From positions 1,426,001-1,490,000 of the forward strand of contig NZ_JBNAGG010000001.1 in assembly GCF_049801075.1 (NCBI RefSeq): a stretch of 64,000 nt of DNA, in the 5' to 3' direction. This DNA is from Maritalea sp049801075. GTDB taxonomy: Bacteria; Pseudomonadota; Alphaproteobacteria; Rhizobiales; Devosiaceae. This document shows positions 1-8,018 of this stretch, piece by piece; positions within the stretch are counted from its first letter, which is position 1; each line of letters starts with the position of its first letter. The position numbers were made by a program, and so were the translations under genes. The notes beneath the pieces are model-generated. The model was given only the letters and a program-made list of their open reading frames with translations. It was not told the origin of the DNA and ran no database searches.

Positions 1-2
1 GG

Positions 3-671
3 CTGAAAAAGGCCGTGCTGCTGTCGTTCCGTTTGAACGATATGGACGTGATTGAAGGCGGCCCCGGTGGCGCCACATGGTGGGACAAAGTGCCGTCTAA
101 ATTTGCAGGTTGGGGCGACAATCGTTTCCGCGAGGCAGGTTTCCGCGCTGTGCCGGGCGCAATTGTGCGTAAATCAGCGCATATTGGCCGCAATGTGGTT
201 TTGATGCCATCTTTCGTGAATCTTGGCGCCTATGTCGATGATGGCTGCATGGTGGACACGTGGGCCACTGTTGGCTCTTGCGCGCAAATCGGTAAAGGCG
301 TTCACCTTTCTGGCGGTGTGGGCATTGGCGGCGTTTTGGAGCCATTGCAAGCTGGCCCTGTGATCATTGAAGATGATTGCTTTATCGGCGCGCGGTCTGA
401 AATTGTGGAAGGCGTCCGCGTGGGCAAAGGCTCTGTGATTTCCATGGGCGTGTTCATTGGCCAATCCACCAAAATTGTGAACCGGGAAACTGGTGAAATT
501 CATATGGGTGAAGTGCCGCCATATTCTGTTGTGGTTTCTGGATCTATGCCGGGCAAACCTTTCCCAGATGGCACACCGGTCCCCAGCCTTTATTGCGCGG
601 TGATCGTGAAGCAGGTGGATGAGCGCACCCGCTCTAAAACCTCCATCAACGATCTGCTTCGGGAGGCGTAA
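3..671 (+). CDS. dapD: DapD, tetrahydrodipicolinate N-succinyltransferase (5' partial)
   Basis: Transfers succinyl from succinyl-CoA to tetrahydrodipicolinate in the succinylase branch of lysine and meso-diaminopimelate synthesis, in the cytosol. The frame is open from the first complete codon of the window. It lacks an obvious start there, so roughly 50-60 N-terminal residues lie upstream (family length about 270-285). Visible are the domain-linker stretch rich in Gly and Trp (GGPGGATWW), the left-handed beta-helix hexapeptide repeats (for example IGRNVVLMPSFVNLGAYV and GCMVDTWATVG) and the family C-terminal region. The stop codon abuts the GTG start of dapE, so the two are translationally coupled. 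Identification is firm; only the true start is unseen. Confidence 0.95.
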   Translation: MKKAVLLSFRLNDMDVIEGGPGGATWWDKVPSKFAGWGDNRFREAGFRAVPGAIVRKSAHIGRNVVLMPSFVNLGAYVDDGCMVDTWATVGSCAQIGKGVHLSGGVGIGGVLEPLQAGPVIIEDDCFIGARSEIVEGVRVGKGSVISMGVFIGQSTKIVNRETGEIHMGEVPPYSVVVSGSMPGKPFPDGTPVPSLYCAVIVKQVDERTRSKTSINDLLREA

Positions 672-1832
672 GTGAGCCAGGCACTCGATCTTTTACGGGA
701 TTTGATCCGCTGTAAATCAGTGACGCCCGCCAATGATGGCGCGTTGGAAATCTTGCAAGATTTTCTGACGCCCTTGGGGTTCGAGTGCCACATGCTCACT
801 TTTGAGGGCGACGGCTCTTATCCGGTGCAAAATCTGTTTGCGACCCGTGGTACGGGTGGCCGACACTTGTTGTTTGCAGGGCACACCGACGTGGTGCCAG
901 TGGGCGACGAAGCGGCTTGGACACACGATCCCTTCAGCGCAGACGAAGTGGATGGCGTGATGTGGGGCCGTGGTGCGGTAGATATGAAAAGCGGCGTTGC
1001 CGCTTTTTGCGCCGCATTGCCCGAGCTGGTAGAGAGTGGCGAGGCCGACAAAGGCACAATCTCGCTGCTGATCACCGGCGATGAAGAAAGCGATGCGGTG
1101 AATGGCACCGTGAAAGCGCTACAATGGGCAAAAGAGCAAGGCTATCAATTTGACTTTGGCCTTGTGGGCGAACCATCCAGCGCAGAAGAATTTGGCGATG
1201 TGGTGAAGATTGGTCGCCGAGGCTCTTTGAGTTTCACCATCACCGTGACTGGCACCCAAGGCCATGTTGCCTATCCACATAAAGCGAATAATCCGCTGCC
1301 TGTGCTGTCCAAAATTGCAGCGCAGCTTTCAGATGCGACCTTGGATGAGGGCAATGAAAATTTCCAAGCGACCAATTTGGAACTGACCACCATTGATGTG
1401 GGCAATAAAGCCGGCAATGTGATCCCCGCGCGCGGGTCCATGCATGGCAATGTTCGGTTCAACGATATTTGGGATGCATTCAAGCTGGAATATTGGCTGG
1501 GCCAGCAAATTTTGGCGGTGCCTGCGAATGGATGTGATGTGGAATTGAAAATCCATCACCCAGTGTCGCGGTCATTTGTCTCAAATGATTCAGCAGATGT
1601 AGATTTGCTCATTGAAACCGTGCAAAAACACGCCAATATAACACCTATCCGCTCCACTGGTGGCGGCACTTCAGATGCGCGGTTTATTGCTGATTATTGC
1701 CCGGTTGCCGAATTTGGCTTGGTGGGCAAAGGCATGCACCAAGTGGACGAGCAAGTGCCTATGGCCATGGTGGAACGGCTGCAAAGCGTTTACACAGACT
1801 ATTTGCGTGCCTTTCTAAACCAAAAGAGCTGA
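672..1832 (+). CDS. dapE: DapE, succinyl-diaminopimelate desuccinylase
   Basis: Hydrolyses N-succinyl-L,L-diaminopimelate to L,L-diaminopimelate and succinate; a two-zinc M20 metallohydrolase of the cytosol. The 386-residue length is typical. Metal and catalytic motifs are visible: HTDVVP at residues 71-76, GAVDMKSG with Asp104, and GDEES with Glu138/Glu139. A Gly-rich GGGTSDARF segment near residues 333-341 belongs to the C-terminal active-site part. The GTG start directly follows the dapD stop codon, and no better start is seen. dapD-dapE form one transcriptional unit for successive pathway steps, with the membrane gene downstream probably co-transcribed. Confidence 0.96.
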   Translation: MSQALDLLRDLIRCKSVTPANDGALEILQDFLTPLGFECHMLTFEGDGSYPVQNLFATRGTGGRHLLFAGHTDVVPVGDEAAWTHDPFSADEVDGVMWGRGAVDMKSGVAAFCAALPELVESGEADKGTISLLITGDEESDAVNGTVKALQWAKEQGYQFDFGLVGEPSSAEEFGDVVKIGRRGSLSFTITVTGTQGHVAYPHKANNPLPVLSKIAAQLSDATLDEGNENFQATNLELTTIDVGNKAGNVIPARGSMHGNVRFNDIWDAFKLEYWLGQQILAVPANGCDVELKIHHPVSRSFVSNDSADVDLLIETVQKHANITPIRSTGGGTSDARFIADYCPVAEFGLVGKGMHQVDEQVPMAMVERLQSVYTDYLRAFLNQKS

Positions 1833-1833
1833 T

Positions 1834-2439
1834 ATGAATAACCGCCCCTACTTTGAAGAAATGATCGACGCCGCCAAAGGTGTCTTTGCGCTGATCCGTG
1901 GGGAAAAGGACAAAATTGGCTATTTCAATTTTAGCCAGGCGGGGCTGGTAGGCAGCTTTATTGCGGTATTTATTGGCCTATTTTTGCAAGAACTATTTTC
2001 AGGCCCCTCGCCCGACGATTTGCAGATACCCGCTTGGGCCAATTTGGTCAGCTATACAATCCTCTACGCCACGCCATTTATCGTGGCTTACGGCTTTTTG
2101 AGCATTGTGGGGCAGCGCGAGCGCATGTTGCCCTATATGGTGGTGAACAATTGGTCGAGCTTCTTTTTCACGCTGATCATCGTCGCAATTTTTATTTTCC
2201 AACTGCTCGCCACGGTTGGCTATTTTATCATTGTTATTTTGACAATCATTGTATTTTGGCGGACAGCACGGTTGATTTTGGGCTTTAGTGTGCCCCAAAC
2301 CATCATCTTTTTCGTGGCGACCATTATGGCGGTGCTGATTGCGGCAATGATTTCAGTGAACATCATGTTCGCGGCTGCGGGCATTGATCCAAGTACATTC
2401 TTGGACATGCAACAGCAAACGCAACCGTCAGGCGTCTAG
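1834..2439 (+). CDS. Polytopic membrane protein of unknown function
   Basis: A 201-residue protein with a short charged N-terminus (about 30 residues) followed by about five hydrophobic segments at roughly 35-55, 70-95, 105-125, 128-150 and 155-180. The topology is compatible with a small Yip1-like or unknown inner-membrane protein, but no diagnostic motif is visible and no function is assigned. Its ATG lies 2 nt after the dapE stop, so it is probably the last gene of the dapD-dapE unit. The last 12 nt overlap the end of convergent truA. Confidence 0.75.
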   Translation: MNNRPYFEEMIDAAKGVFALIRGEKDKIGYFNFSQAGLVGSFIAVFIGLFLQELFSGPSPDDLQIPAWANLVSYTILYATPFIVAYGFLSIVGQRERMLPYMVVNNWSSFFFTLIIVAIFIFQLLATVGYFIIVILTIIVFWRTARLILGFSVPQTIIFFVATIMAVLIAAMISVNIMFAAAGIDPSTFLDMQQQTQPSGV

Positions 2440-3180
2440 GGGCGGATAATCTACACCGATCAGATATAGCCCATCTGGCGGCGATACGGGGCCGCAAGCT
2501 GAGCGATCTGCTGCATCCAATGCTGCGCGGAAATCTGCTGGCGTCCAACGGTCGCGCCCCACCTCGACCAATGATCCCACCATCGAGCGCACTTGATTGT
2601 GCAAAAAGCTGCGGGCGGAGGCGAAGATGTGGATCATGTCGCCGCGCCGCTCTACATCCAACCGATCAAGCGAACGGATGGGCGAGTTTGCCTGACATAG
2701 AGATGCCCGGAAGGTGGTGAAATCATGTTTGCCCAAAATCAATTGGGCAGCTTCATGCATTTTTGCTGCATCAAGATCGTGCGGCACATGCCAAACGCGA
2801 TTGCGCATAATCGCCGGACGGGCTTTGCGGTTGAGAATGATAAATTCATAATGCCGCGCCAAGGCGGAAAAGCGCGCTTCAAAACTATTGGGTACCGCTT
2901 CATAAGCTGTGATGACGATAGGATGCGGCTTGAGGTGATGGTTCATCGCCTCAGAAATGCGATAGGGATCCCACTCTTTGGAAAGGTCTAAATGGATGAC
3001 CTGCCCTGTGGCGTGCACGCCAGAATCTGTGCGGCCTGCGGCCTGCACCTTTACGCGCTCGCCAGAGAATTTTTCGATTGCCTTTTCAACAGCATCTTGC
3101 ACGCCCATGCCATCTAGCTGAGATTGCCAGCCATGATAGGGCGTGCCGAAATATTCAACTGTGAGCTTATAGCGGGGCAC
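2428..3180 (-). CDS. truA: TruA, tRNA pseudouridine(38-40) synthase
   Basis: Isomerises uridine to pseudouridine at positions 38-40 of the tRNA anticodon arm. The 250-residue protein carries the family motif GRTDSGVHATGQV, with catalytic aspartate at residue 52, an N-terminal MPRYKLTVEYFGTPYHGWQ strand, and the second-domain motif FLHNQVRSMVGSLVEVG near the C-terminus. Its ATG overlaps the fmt stop codon by one base. It is therefore the third gene of a def-fmt-truA operon devoted to translation, a common alphaproteobacterial order. Confidence 0.96.
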   Translation of the reverse strand: MPRYKLTVEYFGTPYHGWQSQLDGMGVQDAVEKAIEKFSGERVKVQAAGRTDSGVHATGQVIHLDLSKEWDPYRISEAMNHHLKPHPIVITAYEAVPNSFEARFSALARHYEFIILNRKARPAIMRNRVWHVPHDLDAAKMHEAAQLILGKHDFTTFRASLCQANSPIRSLDRLDVERRGDMIHIFASARSFLHNQVRSMVGSLVEVGRDRWTPADFRAALDAADRSACGPVSPPDGLYLIGVDYPPLDA

Positions 3181-4106
3181 TATCGCGCCACCTTGCCCTT
3201 AAGTGAACCGGGACCACGCAAAAATGTTTCTACATCCATCGCGCCTTTACCTTCGCGCTGCACTGTGAGCGGCAAAATAGCGCCAGATCCGCAAGCGATA
3301 CGCATTTCATCATCCAGCACTGTGCCTGGTTCGCCGCTGCCCTCGGTCAAGGCGGCCTTGATGATTTTGACGCGGACAGGTTTGTCGTTGATCTCAATTT
3401 CAAACCAAGCGCCGGGGAATGGCGACAGGCCACGGATCTGGTTGTGCACTGTCTCCGCCGGTTGCGTCCAATCGATCCGGGCTTCTTTTTTGTCGATCTT
3501 TTTGGCGTATGTCACGCCTTCGCTGGATTGCGGGGTGAAGTGCAAACTATCACGCTCTAAAGCTGATAGGGCACGGCCCATCATATCCGCACCGCGGATC
3601 ATCATTTCATCATGCAATTCGCCAGCGGTCATATTGGCGCTGATGGGGATTTCATCGATCAGCCCCACATCGCCCGTGTCCAGCCCTTCATCCATTTGCA
3701 TGACCATGATGCCGGTTTGCGTGTCACCCGCCATAATGGCCCGCTGGATCGGGGCCGCACCGCGCCAACGGGGCAGCAATGAACCATGCAGATTGAGGCA
3801 GCCTTTTTCCGGTGCGTCCAAAATCGCCTTCGGCAGCAGCAGGCCATAGGCCAGCACAACGGCGACATCAGCGTCCAGTGCTTGGAAAGCCTCCACCTCA
3901 GCGGGGTCTTTGAAGTTGAGCGGCGTGCGCACTTCCAGCCCGAAACCTTCAGCCAATTCATGTACTGGCGATTTCCGGTCTTTCTTGCCACGGCCTGCAG
4001 GTCGCGGCGGCTGGGTGTACACCGCCACCACATCATGGCCACGGCCAATAATTTCGCTCAAAGTTGGCACAGCAATCTCAGGCGTGCCCATAAAGATGAC
4101 CCGCAT
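3180..4106 (-). CDS. fmt: Fmt, methionyl-tRNA formyltransferase
   Basis: Formylates the amino group of Met-tRNA(fMet) with 10-formyl-tetrahydrofolate, giving the bacterial initiator tRNA. The 308-residue protein has the N-terminal GMP-type start MRVIFMGTPEIAV and the formyltransferase active-site region LNLHGSLLPRWRGAAP (Asn105, His107). LDTGDV follows, with the third catalytic residue Asp146. A C-terminal OB-like domain begins about residue 205. It lies one base after def, with which it acts functionally: formylation at initiation, deformylation after. Confidence 0.97.
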   Translation of the reverse strand: MRVIFMGTPEIAVPTLSEIIGRGHDVVAVYTQPPRPAGRGKKDRKSPVHELAEGFGLEVRTPLNFKDPAEVEAFQALDADVAVVLAYGLLLPKAILDAPEKGCLNLHGSLLPRWRGAAPIQRAIMAGDTQTGIMVMQMDEGLDTGDVGLIDEIPISANMTAGELHDEMMIRGADMMGRALSALERDSLHFTPQSSEGVTYAKKIDKKEARIDWTQPAETVHNQIRGLSPFPGAWFEIEINDKPVRVKIIKAALTEGSGEPGTVLDDEMRIACGSGAILPLTVQREGKGAMDVETFLRGPGSLKGKVAR

Positions 4107-4107
4107 A

Positions 4108-4623
4108 TTACCCCGCTGCGCGTTTCGCGATCTTTTGGAATTTCTTGGTGACGCGTTCGCGCTTCAGGCGCGACAGATAATCGATGAACAATTTGCCATC
4201 CAAATGGTCGATCTCATGCTGCACGATTGTGGCCAGCAATTCTTCAGCTTCCAGCTCTTGCTCAGCGCCCTTCTCATCAAGATATTTCACGCGCACTTTC
4301 ACGGGGCGTTCGACATCTTCATAATATTCAGGGATCGACAAACAGCCTTCCTGATAGACCCACGTTTCTTCTGACGACCACGTAATTTCCGGATTGACCA
4401 TGGCGATGGGGCTTGGCTCATCATCTTCTTTCGCCGGGTCCATCACGATCACCCGATGCAACACGCCAATTTGCGGCGCAGCAAGGCCAACGCCCGGCGC
4501 ATCATACATGGTGTCGAACATATCTTTGATCAGTGTTTTGATTTCGTCGTCCACCGTTTCAACCGGCTTGGCGACCTTGCGCAAAACATCGTTTGGGATA
4601 TGTAAAATAGGACGGATGGTCAT
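4108..4623 (-). CDS. def: Def, peptide deformylase
   Basis: Removes the N-formyl group from nascent proteins, using Fe2+ bound by one Cys and two His. All three signature motifs are intact: GVGLAAPQ (residues 44-51), EGCLS with metal ligand Cys94, and QHEIDH with His136 and His140 flanking Glu137. The 171-residue length is standard. It is the first gene of the def-fmt-truA operon. The promoter should lie in the 176-bp divergent interval shared with rmuC. Confidence 0.97.
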   Translation of the reverse strand: MTIRPILHIPNDVLRKVAKPVETVDDEIKTLIKDMFDTMYDAPGVGLAAPQIGVLHRVIVMDPAKEDDEPSPIAMVNPEITWSSEETWVYQEGCLSIPEYYEDVERPVKVRVKYLDEKGAEQELEAEELLATIVQHEIDHLDGKLFIDYLSRLKRERVTKKFQKIAKRAAG

Positions 4624-4799
4624 GGTCTAATTCTCTTGGTTCAGGTTTGGCTGCTTGGATAGGCCGATTAGCCCTACGGGTCAAGAAATTCGGCAGATTG
4701 CTTGGCTATTCCCCTTAGATATAGGCACAAGCGTGACAGCATTAAAGTCGCACGCGCTTTATCGGGGCATGGGCGCACGAATCACGATATGTTCTTTTT

Positions 4800-5948
4800 A
4801 TGGATGATGTACTTTTTAATGCCTTTGGGCATGATTTCACAGCACTTGAACTCACCTTAATCGGCGTTGGCCTGTTGCTGCTTTTGGCCATTGTGGCGCT
4901 GGTGGGCAGCTGGCGTGCCGGGCAACAGCGCGCGCTGGAGGCAGCGCGCATTGCCGAGCGCAACCATGAGATGGAACGGCATCTGGCCGACTTGATGCGC
5001 GTGCAAAGTGAAATGACCGGGCGCATGCACACCATGTCAGAGATTTTTGGCAGCCGCACCTCCGACTTGGCTAAGGCGTTGACCGACCGAATCGACAGTG
5101 CCAGCCATCGCATGGGGCAAACGGTGACTGAATCGCGCACCAAAACTGAGGAAAGCCTCTCCAAGCTTAATGAACGACTTGCTGTGATCGACCGGGCGCA
5201 AGCCAACATCTCAGAACTTTCAAACGAAATGGTGTCGCTGCGCGATATCTTGGCCAACAAACAATCGCGCGGCGCGTTTGGCCAAGGGCGCATGGAAGCA
5301 ATCATTTCTGATGGATTACCTGCCAGCTCCTTTCAGTTTCAAGCCACGCTTTCCAACAATTCGCGACCCGACTGTTTGGTGTTGATGCCCAACAAAGCGC
5401 CCGACTTGGTGGTGGATGCGAAGTTCCCTCTGGAGAGCTGGCAGCGCATTAATGATGCGCAAGATGCGGTAGAACTAAAAGGCGCTATGACCCAATTCCG
5501 CACTGACATGACCAAACACATGAAGGATATTTCGGAAAAATATCTTATCGCCGGAGAAACCCAAGATACGGCCTTTATGTTTGTGCCGTCAGAGGCGATT
5601 TTTGCCGACGTCCACGAGAAGTTTGACGATCTTGTGCAAAAGGCCTTGCGGATGCGCGTTGTGATTGTTTCGCCGTCACTCTTGATGCTGTCCATCCAAG
5701 TCATCCAAGCCCTGCTGCGCGATGTAAAAATGCGCGAGCAAGCTCATATCATCCAGTCAGAAGTTACCAATTTGCTGGCCGATGTCAGCCGCCTTTCTGA
5801 GCGGGTGCATAAGCTGCAAACCCATTTCCAACAGGCCAACCGCGATGTGGAACAGATTTTGATTTCTACCGGCAAAGTGACAAAACGCGGCGAACGGATT
5901 GAGCAGCTGGAATTTGAAGAAACCAAAGTGATGCTTGAGGGGGACTGA
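4800..5948 (+). CDS. rmuC: RmuC family DNA recombination protein
   Basis: RmuC proteins limit inversions at short inverted repeats and are predicted nucleases; their biochemistry is poorly known. The 382-residue protein has an N-terminal transmembrane helix (about residues 14-36), a long coiled coil (about 37-150), and a PD-(D/E)XK-like core. In that core, CLVLMPNKAPDLVVDAKFPLESW holds the expected Asp and Asp-x-Lys. Further conserved stretches are TAFMFVPSEAIFADVHE and VIVSPSLLMLSIQVIQALLRD. No clear Shine-Dalgarno precedes the ATG (the upstream sequence is GTTCTTTTT), so translation may be leaderless-like. Divergent from def. Confidence 0.9.
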   Translation: MDDVLFNAFGHDFTALELTLIGVGLLLLLAIVALVGSWRAGQQRALEAARIAERNHEMERHLADLMRVQSEMTGRMHTMSEIFGSRTSDLAKALTDRIDSASHRMGQTVTESRTKTEESLSKLNERLAVIDRAQANISELSNEMVSLRDILANKQSRGAFGQGRMEAIISDGLPASSFQFQATLSNNSRPDCLVLMPNKAPDLVVDAKFPLESWQRINDAQDAVELKGAMTQFRTDMTKHMKDISEKYLIAGETQDTAFMFVPSEAIFADVHEKFDDLVQKALRMRVVIVSPSLLMLSIQVIQALLRDVKMREQAHIIQSEVTNLLADVSRLSERVHKLQTHFQQANRDVEQILISTGKVTKRGERIEQLEFEETKVMLEGD

Positions 5949-6054
5949 TCATCTCCTGAATCAACGCCAAACATACTAATTATTTGCCAACTGATTTCTT
6001 TTCTTGCCCAACCAAATACGGTTTACATTAATCTATACCAAACAGGAGTAATAA

Positions 6055-7236
6055 GTGTGTCCGGCGGTTGCCAACTTTTTTGGTGCCATAAGTGAATTTC
6101 CAGGATGGTTCATGGATTTAAATAGAGCGAAATCTGTCGAGGGATTTGAGAAAGGGCTGCGCAGGCTTGGTTGGCTGTCAGCTTACTCTCGTCAGATTTT
6201 GATGACTCGGCACTTACTTAGAAACTTATCTGAAATTTCATATCCTGATGAAATTCCTAGAGCTATTTCTGGTGAATTCGCGCTCAATTTATTCAGATGC
6301 GCCATTACGATCTTGGCGGGAGTAAATCGAGAAACCCAGCAATTTTCAAGCCCATATGATCCGCCAAATCGTCCAGAAACCCACCACTTAGCGTTCACGC
6401 GAAAAGAACGCATCTTTAGTACTTCGATCGCAAGTGGGATGCCCGAAATCCACTTCCATGTGGGCCCCGATGATGGCTTCGGGTTAGAGAATTCAACAGA
6501 AGTTTCCTTCGAAGATGGTCTATTTAGCTTTGAAATTCACGCAGTTGCAAAGAATGTTGGTCTGACCACTAAAGCGCTAGCAGATCGGCGAGCAGAAGCA
6601 CTTAGAAACGAAAAATTGTGGAGAGGTGTAAGTTCGAGAAATCAAACTTACGCACTTAAATTTTTTGAAAATTGGTATGAATGGGCGGGTAAAAATGGAG
6701 CGTTTTGGCGCGAATGGTACCAAGGGTTTCTTGACGGAAAGCCATTGGAATGGGAATTGCAACGACGTGTTGCTTTAATTGACGATGTTATATGGAAAGC
6801 TGGTCCGGAGGCGGTAGCGGAGGAGATCGAAAAAGTCCGAGCTAAGTACTATTTGGAAAAACACATTGACGCGCTCGAAGTTGAACTACGCAAGGTTCCC
6901 ATTAACAGGCACGGGATTGGCGGAAACATGCCACCTGAGCCTCTAGATGACGTACCGATTGCGCAGGAATTGATTATCGTCTTGCGGCCATTGGAAGATC
7001 TCAAGAATGAAATCTCAAAGGAACTTCCGGACCCAACACAACTCCAAAACATCATTGAAGCACTGACCGCCGCTTTAAATACTGGCCTTGCATGGTGTCT
7101 CAAGAAAGTGGACCTAATGGTCGATACTACAATTAAATGGGCAATTCCGGCTGGTGGCACGGGTTATTTCGCGCTCAACCCTGAAAAACTTGAGGCAGTG
7201 ATCGCAGCTGCCAAAAATCTTCTTGGTGTGCTTTAA
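6055..7236 (+). CDS. Unknown protein with a W-x-x-WY / HGIGGN-PPE module, A+T-richer than its neighbours
   Basis: A 393-residue protein of unknown function. The GTG start is supported by AGGAG six bases upstream; an ATG at 6112 is the alternative. The N-terminal half (1-200) has no recognised fold. Around 215-245 is a Trp-rich stretch, FWREWYQGFLDGKPLEW. Around 283-298 is NRHGIGGNMPPEPLDD, and the rest is helical with an AWCLKKVDLMV segment. From memory, such Trp-rich and HGIGGN-type modules recur in hypothetical, often accessory, alphaproteobacterial proteins. Base and codon use are visibly A+T-richer than rmuC or the following gene, suggesting acquisition. No mobility gene or flanking repeat was found. 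Confidence 0.75.
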   Translation: MCPAVANFFGAISEFPGWFMDLNRAKSVEGFEKGLRRLGWLSAYSRQILMTRHLLRNLSEISYPDEIPRAISGEFALNLFRCAITILAGVNRETQQFSSPYDPPNRPETHHLAFTRKERIFSTSIASGMPEIHFHVGPDDGFGLENSTEVSFEDGLFSFEIHAVAKNVGLTTKALADRRAEALRNEKLWRGVSSRNQTYALKFFENWYEWAGKNGAFWREWYQGFLDGKPLEWELQRRVALIDDVIWKAGPEAVAEEIEKVRAKYYLEKHIDALEVELRKVPINRHGIGGNMPPEPLDDVPIAQELIIVLRPLEDLKNEISKELPDPTQLQNIIEALTAALNTGLAWCLKKVDLMVDTTIKWAIPAGGTGYFALNPEKLEAVIAAAKNLLGVL

Positions 7237-7293
7237 ACTCTTGCAGAACACACCATAGATTTGTCGGTTCCCTCTGCCTAAGAAACAAACAGG

Positions 7294-7324
7294 CCTCCAG
7301 ATCAAGTCCGGTGGTGACGGTGGT
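7294..7324. repeat. Degenerate alphaproteobacterial intergenic palindrome
   Basis: The core GATCAAGTCCGG preceded by CCA and followed by TGGTGAC resembles the widespread intergenic palindrome seen in many alphaproteobacteria (CCGGATCAAGTCCGG core, often followed by GGATGAC). The hairpin is imperfect here: the arms CC(A)GA and TC(C)GG flank TCAAG, with mismatches further out. It sits in the 245-bp gap after the 393-residue gene. Only one copy was noticed in this window. Confidence 0.4.
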
Positions 7325-7481
7325 GGAGTTAGGTTGTTCAGAGACCAAGAATTTCTCGTGTCCTCGCAATTGGATGTTTCCGCTATCAAATTTCACTGTG
7401 GTCGCTCACACTTTCCACAAAATCAAGGAACCATCTTCCCTTCCCACTCGTTGCTCTTGTCAACAGAAGGAGCTTGAAATT

Positions 7482-7964
7482 ATGACGGATTTTGAGAAAG
7501 AATTTTGGAAGCGGTTGGCCGATGTTAAGGCTGGGTTGATGGACGTGGACGGGCGGTTGTTTCCGATGACGCCGAACCTGACGCAGGATGACGATGGGGC
7601 GATTTGGTTTATCACGGCCAAGGGCACCGACGCTGCGGATGCCGCCACTGCGCGCAAGGATATTCGATTTGCGATGGCAGACAATAGTGCTGGGTTGCAC
7701 GGCTATGTGAATGGCGGGCTGAGCGTTTCGGATGACAAGGACAAGCTAGACCAGATCTGGAGCATTGTTGCTTCGGCTTGGTTTGACGAAGGCAAGCAGG
7801 ACCATGATCTGGTGCTGGTGAAGTTTATTCCGCGTGATGGCGAAATTTGGCTGAGCACGGAAAGCGGTGCGGTGTTTTTGTTTGAAACCATCAAAGCCAA
7901 TATCACCGATGAAGAGCCAGATGTTGGCCAACGTGCAACGTTAAGCTTTAGACACGCGGCTTAA
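7482..7964 (+). CDS. Pyridoxamine 5'-phosphate oxidase-like FMN split-barrel protein (general stress type)
   Basis: A 160-residue protein matching the small FMN-binding split-barrel family annotated as general stress protein 26 or PNPOx-like. Characteristic stretches are GRLFPMTPNL, GAIWFITAKGTDAADA, GLHGYVNGGLSVSDD and DLVLVKFIPRDGEIWLSTES. The frame is open upstream to 7311, but the ATG at 7482 fits the domain start and has GGAGC close by. These proteins bind FMN or F420-like cofactors; the physiological substrate is unknown. It stands alone, 245 bp after the preceding gene, and is convergent with the AraC regulator. Confidence 0.85.
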   Translation: MTDFEKEFWKRLADVKAGLMDVDGRLFPMTPNLTQDDDGAIWFITAKGTDAADAATARKDIRFAMADNSAGLHGYVNGGLSVSDDKDKLDQIWSIVASAWFDEGKQDHDLVLVKFIPRDGEIWLSTESGAVFLFETIKANITDEEPDVGQRATLSFRHAA

Positions 7965-8018
7965 CACTTATTTGCGCTGCCGGCCCCTTCGGGTGTACGG
8001 CGGCGCCACTGGTTTGGT

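Noticed and set aside
7311..7481. Upstream extension of the FMN split-barrel protein
   Set aside because: The open frame reaches back to 7311 through the intergenic palindrome, but the domain starts at the ATG of 7482 with GGAGC nearby.
5949..7481. Integrated mobile element around the A+T-rich gene
   Set aside because: No integrase, transposase, tRNA or convincing flanking direct repeat could be seen; only composition suggests acquisition.
7965..8018. G+C-rich stretch with CCCCTTCGGG between the FMN protein and AraC genes as a terminator
   Set aside because: A short stem is possible but there is no T-run on either side, so it was not listed.
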